DNA from: Marinoscillum sp040222955
GTDB lineage: Bacteria > Bacteroidota > Bacteroidia > Cytophagales > Cyclobacteriaceae
Length of the DNA: 64,000 bases
Direction of reading: 5' to 3'
NCBI RefSeq assembly: GCF_040222955.1
Contig: NZ_JAVKCA010000012.1
Coordinates: 167,756-231,755 of the forward strand
Positions 50,568 to 60,100 of this stretch are shown piece after piece. The translations under genes were made by a program, and so were the position numbers. The stretch's first letter is position 1, and each line of letters starts with the position of its first letter. A model generated the notes under the pieces. The model did no database searches, had not been told where the DNA came from, and saw only the letters and a program-made list of their open reading frames with translations.

Positions 50568-51752
50568 TTAAGATATGACTCGCTCGATCACCATGGCAGA
50601 AGCACCACCCCCACCATTGCAAATACCCGCCACCCCTATGTGAGCATTCTTATCACTGAGGACAGAGCTGAGTGTGGTGAGGATTCTACTTCCCGAACAC
50701 CCCAATGGGTGCCCCAAGGCCACTGCGCCACCAAAGACATTTACTTTACCTTCGTCCAGGTTAAGTAGTTCCATATTGGCCAGAGCCACAGCGGCAAAAG
50801 CCTCATTGATTTCATAATAGTCAACATAACTCTGGTCAATCCCTGCCATTTTCAAAGCGCTGGGGATGGCCAAAGAAGGCGATGTAGTAAACCAAAGAGG
50901 TTCTTGAGCTGCATCAGCATAACCAAGAATTTTCGCCTGAGCTTTCAAACCATACTCCTTCATCTTTCGCTTGCTAATCAACACTACTGCAGATGCACCA
51001 TCATTAATGTTAGAGGCATTGGCTGCTGTGACGGTACCTTCTTTTGAAAACACAGGATTCAAAGAAGGGATCTTGTCAAACTTCACACTTCTGAACTCTT
51101 CATCTTCTGTGATAATCAATGGATTGCCCTTCCTTTGAGGAATCTCCACGGGAACAATTTCATGCTGAAATTTCCCCTCTTCTGTTGCTGACTCTGCCCT
51201 TTTATAAGACCTTATGGCGTATTCGTCCTGGGCTTCCCGGGTGATCTTCATCTCTTTGGCCGTATGATCTGCACAATTGCCCATGGCAAAATCGTGATAC
51301 GCCTCCCACAGCCCATCGTGCTGTAGTCCATCTACAAGGGTTCCATGTCCATACTTGTAACCGAATCTGGCCCTGGGCACATAGTACGGTACATTGGACA
51401 TACTCTCCATGCCTCCTGCCACCACCACATCAGCCTGCCCGAGGGCTATAGACTGAGCACCAAGCATAATGGCCTTAAGGCCCGATGAGCACACCTTATT
51501 GACTGTGGTGCATGGAATATTCGTTCCCAATCCGGCTTTTAGGGCCGCCTGTCTTGCAGGGGCCTGACCAAGGTTAGATGAAATCACATTTCCCATGAAC
51601 ACTTCCTGAACCTCCGAAGCCTCGAGGCCAGACTTTTTCAGTGCATCCTGTATAGCTATGGCCCCCAACTCCACGGCCGAAAGGCTGGATAATACACCTC
51701 CAAAACTACCAATAGGAGTCCTGGAAAGGGATAAAATATAAACTTCTTGCAT
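50568..51752 (-). CDS. Thiolase (acetyl-CoA acetyltransferase type)
   Basis: 394 residues. Active-site Cys in NKVCSSGLKAIMLG, the NEAFAAVALAN motif, His in GGAVALGHPLGCSGSRI and the final GICNGGGGASAM with the second Cys. This is the biosynthetic/degradative acetoacetyl-CoA thiolase subgroup; direction in the cell is unknown. It is separated from the six-gene operon by the RraA and esterase genes but could join the same acyl-CoA route. Confidence 0.95.
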   Translation of the reverse strand: MQEVYILSLSRTPIGSFGGVLSSLSAVELGAIAIQDALKKSGLEASEVQEVFMGNVISSNLGQAPARQAALKAGLGTNIPCTTVNKVCSSGLKAIMLGAQSIALGQADVVVAGGMESMSNVPYYVPRARFGYKYGHGTLVDGLQHDGLWEAYHDFAMGNCADHTAKEMKITREAQDEYAIRSYKRAESATEEGKFQHEIVPVEIPQRKGNPLIITEDEEFRSVKFDKIPSLNPVFSKEGTVTAANASNINDGASAVVLISKRKMKEYGLKAQAKILGYADAAQEPLWFTTSPSLAIPSALKMAGIDQSYVDYYEINEAFAAVALANMELLNLDEGKVNVFGGAVALGHPLGCSGSRILTTLSSVLSDKNAHIGVAGICNGGGGASAMVIERVIS

Positions 51753-51854
51753 TTTGGATTTTGGTTATTTCAGCCGAAAGCTAAATAACACAAGAAGGGA
51801 ATTCTCCGCAAAGTGTTTTTTTAGGGGGTGGACTATTTAAGGCCTGCAACTACT

Positions 51855-52412
51855 TCACTCCCAATTTCCGAAAATCCAATTTCCGGGCTGATTGGGATCG
51901 TTGGACAGAAGAAATGTCTCAAAGGCATGCAGGAGCTCGTTTCGAGAGAGTCTGTCGTCCCTGTTGATATCCAGTTTGATAAAGGACTTAGCAGAGTATT
52001 TGATATCTATACCATATACCACAAACATGTCCACATATTCATCCGTAGAGATGTAGCCGTCGTGATTGTCATCAAATAAATCGAACAGAAAGCCTATGAT
52101 AAATTCCTGAAATTCCTCCAACACGTCCTCATTTCCCTGCGCAATCACCTGTTCGGAAACAAACGTAACCCACTCATTTCGTGCAATCTTTTGGTTGTCC
52201 TTGTGAGGAATCTCCAACAGTAGGGCATGAAAAAACTTAGCTGATTTCTCCGCTAACCAGACATGCTTTGGTCCATTTGCCTCATAGCCAAGGCCTATTC
52301 TTATGCGCTCGGCAATCTCCGAAAAATCATCCGCATGAAGGAATCCATTTTTGTGAGAGTCTAGTAATCCAAAAAAATGAATTAACTTTTTCTCCTGAAA
52401 CTCTGAAACCAT
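51855..52412 (-). CDS. EF-hand calcium-binding protein (paralogue 2)
   Basis: 185 residues with loops DSHKNGFLHADD near 18, DDNHDGYISTDE near 115 and DINRDDRLSRNE near 149. Length, loop positions and the end FLLSNDPNQPGNWIFGNWE parallel the paralogue at 36451 (FFKSNDPDALGNQLFGELG). No signal peptide. It probably binds Ca2+ in the cytosol. Confidence 0.88.
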   Translation of the reverse strand: MVSEFQEKKLIHFFGLLDSHKNGFLHADDFSEIAERIRIGLGYEANGPKHVWLAEKSAKFFHALLLEIPHKDNQKIARNEWVTFVSEQVIAQGNEDVLEEFQEFIIGFLFDLFDDNHDGYISTDEYVDMFVVYGIDIKYSAKSFIKLDINRDDRLSRNELLHAFETFLLSNDPNQPGNWIFGNWE

Positions 52413-52512
52413 CTACCCTAGTTATTTGTATAGACAATAATCTCAATTAAGAACGAGAATTTCTAACAATTTACCCAAAATTAACGGGCAGGCTGCCCTC
52501 TAAACCTGAATC

Positions 52513-52818
52513 ATGAACTACAAGGACAAATATCTTCCCGTTGATCCCGACTTCATTGAGTTTTGCCATTCACAGGTAACCCTTCATACCTCTGGTAAAA
52601 TCCACTTTTTCAATGATCAACACAAAGTTGATGATGTAAGAGGTCAGCTTTCGGCGCTAAACAAAACCATGGAAGGTTATTTTCTGGAAATGGACAATGG
52701 AGATTCCGTAAGATTAGACAAAGTCATTACACTAATGGGTAAACCAGGGCCAGGATATGAGGAGTATGACAGTTACGCCAATGCGTGTCTCACTTGTGAA
52801 GATTTAGGGCAGTTTTAA
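52513..52818 (+). CDS. Hypothetical protein, possibly Rho-binding antiterminator (Rof)-like
   Basis: 101 residues. The first 75 resemble Rof/YaeO proteins: YLPVDPDFIEFCHSQVTL, HTSGKIHFFNDQHKVDDVRGQ, then LEMDNGDSVRLDKVITLMG, where Rof has a nucleic-acid-binding Sm-like fold. The C-terminal extension (YEEYDSYANACLTCEDL) has two Cys and is not part of Rof. A direct family assignment would need a profile search. Confidence 0.6.
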   Translation: MNYKDKYLPVDPDFIEFCHSQVTLHTSGKIHFFNDQHKVDDVRGQLSALNKTMEGYFLEMDNGDSVRLDKVITLMGKPGPGYEEYDSYANACLTCEDLGQF

Positions 52819-52838
52819 CACAAAACTGCCCATTTAAT

Positions 52839-52955
52839 TTAACTCGGTTTTACCAATCCGAAATGCTTACGAAATAGCTTAATAAGAAAGGTACCCAGAC
52901 CTTCATATCTCCTGCTCGCCCTCTGGCTTATTTTGTTTGATCTACTTGTTTGCAT
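52839..52955 (-). CDS. Possible small basic protein, 38 aa
   Basis: A frame MQTSRSNKISQRASRRYEGL continuing GTFLIKLFRKHFGLVKPS-stop: basic N-terminus, then an amphipathic segment. It lies alone in the gap between the Rof-like and dehydrogenase genes. There is no strong ribosome binding site, and no homology is known to me. It is included because its composition is protein-like. Confidence 0.25.
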   Translation of the reverse strand: MQTSRSNKISQRASRRYEGLGTFLIKLFRKHFGLVKPS

Positions 52956-53041
52956 AACCTATTCTGTTGTTTATAGTAAAACCAACGGAGAGATATATTC
53001 CCTTATTGTATCTTCACATGAAAAGCTAAAATCGTAAACTC

Positions 53042-53971
53042 ATGGTCTATGACATGATTTCCTGCGGGCAGTTTGGTCAGCAGCTGTCAGAACTGGTAAA
53101 TAACTCTTATGGCCATGTCGCCAAATGCATTTATAAAGAATCTCTTGTTCAGAAGGACCTCAACGGGAAAAATGCCATTGCAGGCTTTTACCAGTTTGAT
53201 CATCTGGACTTATCAGAAATCAAATGGATTCATGCATTTGGGGCCGGGGTGGATGACTACCTGAAGCAACCTACCATTCAATCGGATGTCATACTCACCC
53301 GCACACTGGGATACATGGATAAACGCATAGGCGAGTATTGCCTTGCTTACATTCTCGAAGACCTTAAATCAGTGGTACCTACCCATGACAATCAGCGGTC
53401 GCACTTCTGGAAACGTACCAACCTGAATGTACTTTATAATAAAAAAGTATTAATTCTGGGCACAGGTTTTGTCGGGCAAGGCATTGCTTCCGCCCTTTAC
53501 CCGTTGGTTGAAAAAATAGCTGGTATCAATGCTTCGGGAATTTCAAACCCGGCATTTCATCAAATCATTGCTATGAAAGACATTCATCGCTCCAAGCTTG
53601 AGCAATATGACATTGTCATCAGTGCACTCCCTCTTACTCCCACTACCACAAATTTTCTCAACAAGTCTTTCTTTGCTTTGCTTCATGATGCGCTCTTCAT
53701 GAATGTGGGAAGAGGAAAATCGTTGGTGGAATCCGATCTCCTGTGGGCCTTGGAAAATGGTCATGTGCGAAAAGCAGTTTTGGATGTTTATCAAACTGAA
53801 CCCGTTCCCGCCGATTCACCTTTCTGGGATCACAATGCAGTCATGATGACCCCTCATCATTCCGGTCTCACCACATTCGATGATGTTAAAAAGAGTTTCG
53901 AAGAAAGCGTGGATGCTTTGAAGAATGGGATAAGAAATCATCTTTTCGTCGACATTAGTAAGGGATATTAG
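53042..53971 (+). CDS. D-2-hydroxyacid dehydrogenase family protein
   Basis: 309 residues. NAD-binding segment VLILGTGFVGQGIASALYPL, then ALPLTPTTTNFLNKSFFALL, FMNVGRGKSLVESDLLWALENGHVRKAVLDVYQTEPVP (the Arg/Asp/Glu region) and MTPHHSGLT (catalytic His). It reduces or oxidises a 2-hydroxy acid; the subgroup resembles GhrA-type glyoxylate/hydroxypyruvate reductases. It leads a three-gene unit with gaps of 2 and 10 bp. Confidence 0.9.
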   Translation: MVYDMISCGQFGQQLSELVNNSYGHVAKCIYKESLVQKDLNGKNAIAGFYQFDHLDLSEIKWIHAFGAGVDDYLKQPTIQSDVILTRTLGYMDKRIGEYCLAYILEDLKSVVPTHDNQRSHFWKRTNLNVLYNKKVLILGTGFVGQGIASALYPLVEKIAGINASGISNPAFHQIIAMKDIHRSKLEQYDIVISALPLTPTTTNFLNKSFFALLHDALFMNVGRGKSLVESDLLWALENGHVRKAVLDVYQTEPVPADSPFWDHNAVMMTPHHSGLTTFDDVKKSFEESVDALKNGIRNHLFVDISKGY

Positions 53972-53973
53972 TC

Positions 53974-54501
53974 ATGGAATTCAACACCACCCTCAGTAAA
54001 TTCTCTGGAACAGATGCGAGTGTATACGAGCTCCATCTTCCTGTGCCCAAGCCGATAGCCGAGCAATTTATCAGAGGTGAAAACCGGCGGGTTATTTGTG
54101 AAATCAACGAAACAACAAGCCTTCACAGTGGGCTGATGCCCCACAAGGATTATTGGTATATATTAATCAATCAGTCCGTCATCAAAAAACTTGGGTTGGA
54201 AGTTGGTCATTCGGTCTCCGTCAAATTAACTCAGGATGATTCAACCTACGGAATGGAAATGCCGGAGGAACTGATGGTTTTACTGGACCAGGACAGCCAA
54301 GGAAATGAGTACTTTCACCAACTAACACCAGGAAAACAACGAAACCTCATATACATAGTTAGCAAGGTTAAAAGCTCGGAGAGCAGGTTAAACAAAGCTT
54401 TGGCAATAGTGCATCACCTGAAAGATCAAAATGGAAAACTCGATTTTAAGCTATTAAATCAGGTCATAAAGGACTACAATAACCGTGGAAAACTCAATTG
54501 A
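53974..54501 (+). CDS. YdeI/OmpD-associated family protein (DUF1905)
   Basis: 175 residues with the DUF1905-type beta domain (SVYELHLPVPKPIAEQFIRGENRRVICEI, GLEVGHSVSVKLTQDDS) followed by the C-terminal helical domain (QLTPGKQRNLIYIVSKVKSSESRLNKALAIVHHL) seen in YdeI proteins. Function unknown. Its gene begins 2 bp after the dehydrogenase stop. Confidence 0.85.
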   Translation: MEFNTTLSKFSGTDASVYELHLPVPKPIAEQFIRGENRRVICEINETTSLHSGLMPHKDYWYILINQSVIKKLGLEVGHSVSVKLTQDDSTYGMEMPEELMVLLDQDSQGNEYFHQLTPGKQRNLIYIVSKVKSSESRLNKALAIVHHLKDQNGKLDFKLLNQVIKDYNNRGKLN

Positions 54502-54511
54502 CAAGAACGAA

Positions 54512-55291
54512 ATGAAATTCTCTTCCTACGCTGTTTTTACCGACAAGGTCAGTGGACTAAGTGGGAATACAAGTACGGTAGTGGTATTAGATCATCCCCT
54601 ATCCGGACGTCAAATGCAGGATATCGCTTCCGATTTATGGCAGCCTGCAACCACCTTCTTATGGAAAGAAGGCAATCACTGGCACGTGAGGTGGTTTGCT
54701 CCTGATCAGGAAATCGGACTGTGCGGGCACGGGTCGATGGCTGCCGTGGCCTGCCTTCATGATAAAGGTATAACTGACTTTGATCTCCACTTCAATGGTG
54801 GGATTATATCAGGAGGTGTAGAAAACGATCGGTGCTACATTACCCTGGAAATCATCCCCGTTGTGGAGGAATTGAAGATTGAAGACTATCTACTGAAAGC
54901 ACTCAAAATACCAATTCTGGGTCATTATCAAACGTCCAATAAAAACATCATACTCACGGACAATCAGGAGTCTGTAAAATCGATGCGTCCCAATTTTGAG
55001 ATTTTGAGGAGTTCTCCAATATTCGGATACGCAGTAACGGCACCAGGGGATCATTGCGATTTTGTGAGCAGAACGCTGGTGCCTCACGTGCATCAACTCG
55101 AAGACCCGGCCACCGGTTCGTCACATGCAGCACTGGCTCCCTTCTGGGCCTCCAGACTCCATAAAACAGAGATGGAAGCCATCCAACTCAGCAAAAGAGG
55201 TGGTAAATTTTACTTAAAGATGCAGGGAACGACGGTACGGCTAAGTGGCGACCATGATAAACTCAATGCCGGCACAATTTATCTACGCTAA
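54512..55291 (+). CDS. PhzF-family isomerase
   Basis: 259 residues from ATG 54512; an in-frame GTG at 54485 is less likely. PhzF motifs: SGNTSTVVVLDHPL, WFAPDQEIGLCGHGSMAAVACL (catalytic Glu equivalent and the GHGS loop), and FVSRTLVPHVHQLEDPATGSSHAALAPFW. It catalyses proton shifts on small molecules; substrate unknown. Its stop overlaps by 4 bp that of the convergent DUF3108 gene. Confidence 0.9.
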   Translation: MKFSSYAVFTDKVSGLSGNTSTVVVLDHPLSGRQMQDIASDLWQPATTFLWKEGNHWHVRWFAPDQEIGLCGHGSMAAVACLHDKGITDFDLHFNGGIISGGVENDRCYITLEIIPVVEELKIEDYLLKALKIPILGHYQTSNKNIILTDNQESVKSMRPNFEILRSSPIFGYAVTAPGDHCDFVSRTLVPHVHQLEDPATGSSHAALAPFWASRLHKTEMEAIQLSKRGGKFYLKMQGTTVRLSGDHDKLNAGTIYLR

Positions 55292-56085
55292 AAAAGAGGT
55301 TGAGACTTTCCTCTTATGGAATACTCTTTCAGTTCGCAACGGACTTTCCCTATTTTCATATCAGCCTCAATGACCAGCGGAATTCCCATACCATCTTTTT
55401 CAAGAACCCATACTACCACGGCTTTTTCTTTTGGGAAAGTTCGGGAAATTGGAAAAAGTCCATAAAACTTATGAACCTCCACCTTTTCTCCATCAAATTT
55501 GATTTTCTCCTTACCTCCATACTCCATCCCAAAATCGTACAACTTATCTTCCCAGTAAGTATTCAGTAGAATAGACTCTCCAGGCTTGAATCCAGACCAT
55601 AGTTTACTTCGCAAGTACATATAAGTGCCATGTAAGTCGTAAGATTTATCATTGAGATCCACTGTGACTTCCTTTTTGGGGTACTCTTTCGTGTAATCCA
55701 TCATTTTGACGTAAGTCTGCATCTTGTTATAGTCAAACGTATTCCACTGGTCAAACTTCCCCTTTCTTTCATCCAAATGTTTCTCAGAAACAATCGTCTT
55801 GTAGTTACTGGTATTCACATACCCCCAATATTCGTTCTGAACACCACCCAACCAACTAAAAAGACCAATGGTGTGCGCGTCTATATAGCTGTGATAAAAA
55901 GTCTGGTTATTTCGTACTATCAATGAATCTGCCAGGGACATGGTAGCCTCGCCCAGGGCAAACCATCCGTAGGAGATTTTAAAAGTGATTTGCTCTCCAA
56001 GGGGGAAATCAAGGTTGTTCTTGGGTTGAGAAACTACCGAGAGCGACACCAAAAGGGTAAAAATAATTAAGTTAAACTTTGTCAT
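55288..56085 (-). CDS. DUF3108-domain exported protein
   Basis: 265 residues, signal peptide (KFNLIIFTLLVSLSVVSQ). The family pattern: FPLGEQITFKISYGWFALGEATMSL, HSYIDAHTIGLFSWLGGVQNEYWGYVNT and KLWSGFKPGESILLNTYWEDKLYDFGMEYGGKEKI. It is predicted to be periplasmic or surface-associated. Function unknown. Confidence 0.9.
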   Translation of the reverse strand: MTKFNLIIFTLLVSLSVVSQPKNNLDFPLGEQITFKISYGWFALGEATMSLADSLIVRNNQTFYHSYIDAHTIGLFSWLGGVQNEYWGYVNTSNYKTIVSEKHLDERKGKFDQWNTFDYNKMQTYVKMMDYTKEYPKKEVTVDLNDKSYDLHGTYMYLRSKLWSGFKPGESILLNTYWEDKLYDFGMEYGGKEKIKFDGEKVEVHKFYGLFPISRTFPKEKAVVVWVLEKDGMGIPLVIEADMKIGKVRCELKEYSIRGKSQPLF

Positions 56086-56180
56086 AGGATTTTGGGCTTA
56101 TCCGAGATCAGTCAAAAACCAGGCCCAATTTATATAGGCTGATTGCCAAATCATCAATTACATAGTTTTATCTTCGATCT

Positions 56181-56405
56181 ATGGACAAGAGTATTCTTTT
56201 GGAATTAACAACATATCGTATGCCTTTCGGTAAATACAAAGGTGTGGCCATTTGCAATCTTCCCGAGCGTTACTTAATTTGGTTCAGAACAAAAGGCTTT
56301 CCCGAAGGGAAGCTAGGAATGTTACTCAATACGATGTATGAAATAAGGCTCAACGGACTAGAATATCTGCTGAAAGGCCTGAAAGATTCTCCACATCACT
56401 CATGA
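56181..56405 (+). CDS. DUF3820 small protein
   Basis: 74 residues: MPFGKYKGVAICNLPERYLIWFRTKGFPEGKLG, the DUF3820 signature, with the C-terminal helix MLLNTMYEIRLNGLEYLL. Function unknown. A TATCTTCG box lies immediately before the start. Confidence 0.9.
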   Translation: MDKSILLELTTYRMPFGKYKGVAICNLPERYLIWFRTKGFPEGKLGMLLNTMYEIRLNGLEYLLKGLKDSPHHS

Positions 56406-56540
56406 GCTTATGAATATATTCTATCGAAAAGCTCTTTTATTACCGCCTCATAAGATCAATATTTGCTGAAAATTTCACTAATTGGGCTCTGAATCTCAAA
56501 ATGGTGCGAATTTTGTTTAAGAAAATGTCAAAAACGGTAT

Positions 56541-57077
56541 ATGAAGCGAATCAGTATTGGTATTTTATCCCTAATGGTCTCCTGTCTGGCCATAGGACAG
56601 GAAAATGAACAAAACTCCCTTGGAGCTGAAATAGATAAACTCAGCTACGATTGGGATTTGGAAGCAGAGAATCTGAATAGTTATGACGGGCTTTCTAAAT
56701 TCTGCGTGGACAAGGATTATCGAATAAGTGTTATTGAGCTTCTCAATGATATTCATCATTACGACTCAGTTTTATATGATCGGTTAACCAAAGCCTCCAG
56801 ATTCAACAAAGACAAGGAAATAGAAAAAACTTTGAAAGAAATATCCAAGTTTGAGACAGGATACAGTTTGAAAGAGTTCATTCATTTTCTTCATGGAGAA
56901 TGTACCACTCGCAGTGACATTGAGAAGCATTCAGCGGAATCGAAAAACGATATTGGATCTAACTCTTATGACGGCCAAGTCTATATAGTTGAAACTGAAC
57001 TTAACAAATTCATCAAACACATTACAAAAAGAGTGGATCACATTCGAGACCACGTTCATCATTTACACATTAAATGA
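56541..57077 (+). CDS. Hypothetical exported protein
   Basis: 178 residues with a signal peptide (MKRISIGILSLMVSCLAIGQ). Mature part charged and mostly helical: DIHHYDSVLYDRLTKASRF, KEIEKTLKEISKF and the His-rich end RVDHIRDHVHHLHIK. No family recognised. It is followed by a strong terminator at 57134. Confidence 0.7.
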   Translation: MKRISIGILSLMVSCLAIGQENEQNSLGAEIDKLSYDWDLEAENLNSYDGLSKFCVDKDYRISVIELLNDIHHYDSVLYDRLTKASRFNKDKEIEKTLKEISKFETGYSLKEFIHFLHGECTTRSDIEKHSAESKNDIGSNSYDGQVYIVETELNKFIKHITKRVDHIRDHVHHLHIK

Positions 57078-57133
57078 GTTTTCCTTTTTCTCGCGGAACT
57101 CGCTCCGAAATAACTTTGAACATACCAATAATA

Positions 57134-57165
57134 AAAAGGCCCGGGGTTTTCACCCCGGGCCTTTT
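57134..57165. terminator. Bidirectional intrinsic terminator
   Basis: AAAAGGCCCGGGGT and ACCCCGGGCCTTTT around TTTC, a perfect 14-bp stem with A- and T-runs, separating the convergent hypothetical and T9SS genes. Confidence 0.9.
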
Positions 57166-57186
57166 AAGTCTTAATCCATTAAATTA

Positions 57187-60100
57187 TTACCTCCTGATCA
57201 TCACTCTTTGAGGTGCCCACTTCTCCTGATCGTTGAAGAAGTGAATCAGATAAATCCCGCTTGGCAATTCTTCCGAGGTAATTTCGATCTCCAGCTCTCC
57301 TGACTTCACAGCTCCTGTAATCACCTCTCTACCTACCTGATCGTACAGTATCCACTTCATGTCATTGATTGGAGCAATCTCAAACTGCACCTTGAACACC
57401 TTGTCCGCAGGGTTAGGATACACCGCGAAATTGTGAATATCCTCCAGTCTGTTATCCAGCCCTGTTAACACAGGAACCACTTTTCCAACACCGGCGTTCG
57501 TTTTCTCCGCAGCCTGTAGTATCAGCTTATTGAGTTCATTCGCAGTGGTACCACCCACATTATCAACCTGCACAAAAACCACAACACTCAATTCATTCAC
57601 ATCATACACGTTGGAGATGTCCCAGCTTACACTCACAGACTCTTCACCGTTAAAGAATACACTCTGACCGTCAGTAACTGCTCCTGAATAAGTCAATCCA
57701 GCAGAACTAGGAAGCATTTTTCTAAGCACATTGTAAAGTGGCTGACCGCCATTCGCAGCCATTACGTCAGGATCTGTAATCTGTTTTTCTATCACAGCAA
57801 ACCTGAACGACACCTCACTCTTAGCAGGCAGGTCAATTTTTGAAACAAACGACGTGGTGATCACCAATTCATCGGACCCTCCGCCTATAGTAATCTCCCC
57901 TATCTCAAACAAAGCCCCTTCCAAAGCTCTGGCCTTGTAACTATTTAGGCTCCATCCCACAACATCGCTATCCTCTGCTGTCTTACCTGAAAGTAAACTT
58001 TCAGGGGTACTGTCCACACCATAAAAGTTAGATCGGGCACCTGGATCCGATTGATTTCTCTGGCTCACTTCATCCTCTTCTCCCTTAAAGTAATTAATCC
58101 AGATAGCATCACTACTAATCTCCGTATCAATACGGGTCTTAATCTCAGTGCTTACGGCCTGACTAGACGCCCCTAAGTCTGAAAATTGCTCGATCAGTAT
58201 ATACTTATCCTTATTGTATATTCTGAAATTATCAAAAGCAAAACCATGCAAGTCATTGTTACTGTTGTCCACTTTGTCACCTGCTGTGGAGCCCAATGCA
58301 ATTCGGAACCTTACTTCAGCAAAGTTTGAAGGCAACTTGTGAGCAGAAAACTTCCATGCAGAATTGGTTGTCCATCCGTCAGATCTTGAATTGAAGTTTA
58401 CCAACCCAGGAGCACCACTTAACTCCTCACTGTTGTACCACTCTAAACCAGAAGCAGAATTGGTAAGCCTGGTATAATCACCCAATAGAATCCATGTAAG
58501 ACCATCATCTGTAGAATACTGAACCACGACACCATCCGTAAAGGTAAGTTCCCGTGCATGATCAAATCCAATCGTAGGCTGAGTCATAGCTGACAAATCA
58601 TACGCGGGAGAGTAAACCCACGCGTCCTCATTGGAAGCATACGCCGTGTCCAATCCGGTTGCCCAATAATTAGTAGAATTAATTCCACTCTGATCGGTAG
58701 GATTGGCGTAATTCACACTCTCGGTACCCAATTCCCATACAGTATTGGAGCGAGTCCCAAAGCCATCCACCGTGGTGCTATCAGCATACCATCCAGCGGT
58801 ACCATTTTCAAAATCATATGATACTTCATCCGTAACAGTGATTTTGTCCAAAACAGTAATCGACCGTGTAATAGAAGCCACACAACCCGATGTGGATTGA
58901 TAGAACAAATTCAGCTCGTATGTACCCGCCTCTGAGAAAACCAAGCCCGCAACCCCTATTGAATCTCGGGTTTGAATCTGGATATCGTCATTGGTAACCG
59001 TTACCGTCTGGCTCAAAGCCGGAACAGAAAGTTCAATCAGTGCAATGTCATAGTTATTACTCTGCGTGGGATTGTTATCTCCAAAAACAAAGGTTGTCTC
59101 ATTCCCCTCTGTAATCCCCAGCCATCTCATTTTCGGTTGTGGAGTGGTACCAATTTCCGTGGTAATAAAGGCTGTTTCAACACAACCAGTCAAGCCTGTT
59201 GGAGCATTATTATCAGTAACCTTTACTTCAAAGTAATTATCCCCGGCAGCCAGTCCGTCTGCACCAACAGATTTGGGATCAAATTCGATCCTTCTGGTCC
59301 TGACACCCACATCCGTTTGAGTAGAAGTTTCGATCTCAATTGCCTGAGCCGCAGTTCTACCCGCAGACCAAACAAACGAAGCCTGACTTACATCAAGGTT
59401 GTCCATGGTGACTTCCAGAATAATATTCTGTTCGTCACAGGCCTGAATCACATCTATTCTTTGATTGTTTGCCAGTGTAGACACTATAGGAACAGGTGCG
59501 ACTGTTAGTGTAATGGCGGTTGGTTCACTGATACACCCTGCGAAAGACTCCCCAGCAATGATATTCGTAATTTGTCTTACATAAACAGTGGTATCACCAA
59601 CAAACCCTTCGAGATTCACAGAGAATTGTCCTCCCAGCACCGGATTGGTCAAAGTCGTTTGCTGTACTTCTACATCATCTTCATTGTACCACTTAAACAC
59701 GGTCTCACCTGCTGTGGTCTCTATTCCGGAATAGCTAATGATAGTCGAGGTACTGGTCACATCTCTGTTACACTGAGGAGCTGGAGTATTGGCTATTGGT
59801 GCATCCGGTACTGAATACAATGTGATGCTAAATTTAGTATAAGCACTTTCACATCCTTCGAATTCGTCAACTCCAGCAGCAATATCCTGCGTCTGACTTA
59901 CTACAAACCTATAAACACCATCGGTGGCTCCAAGCAAACCAAGATTCGAAGCGGTTGCCACGGATGTTGCACCTGTTGGGGTTTCAGTAAATAATGGATT
60001 AAGTGCGTCATCAGGGAAGCCATCATTGTCACTATCCAGGTACCATCTAAAAGTAGAAGCAGTCTCCCCTGATACCTCAACATCATTGATGCCATCTCCC

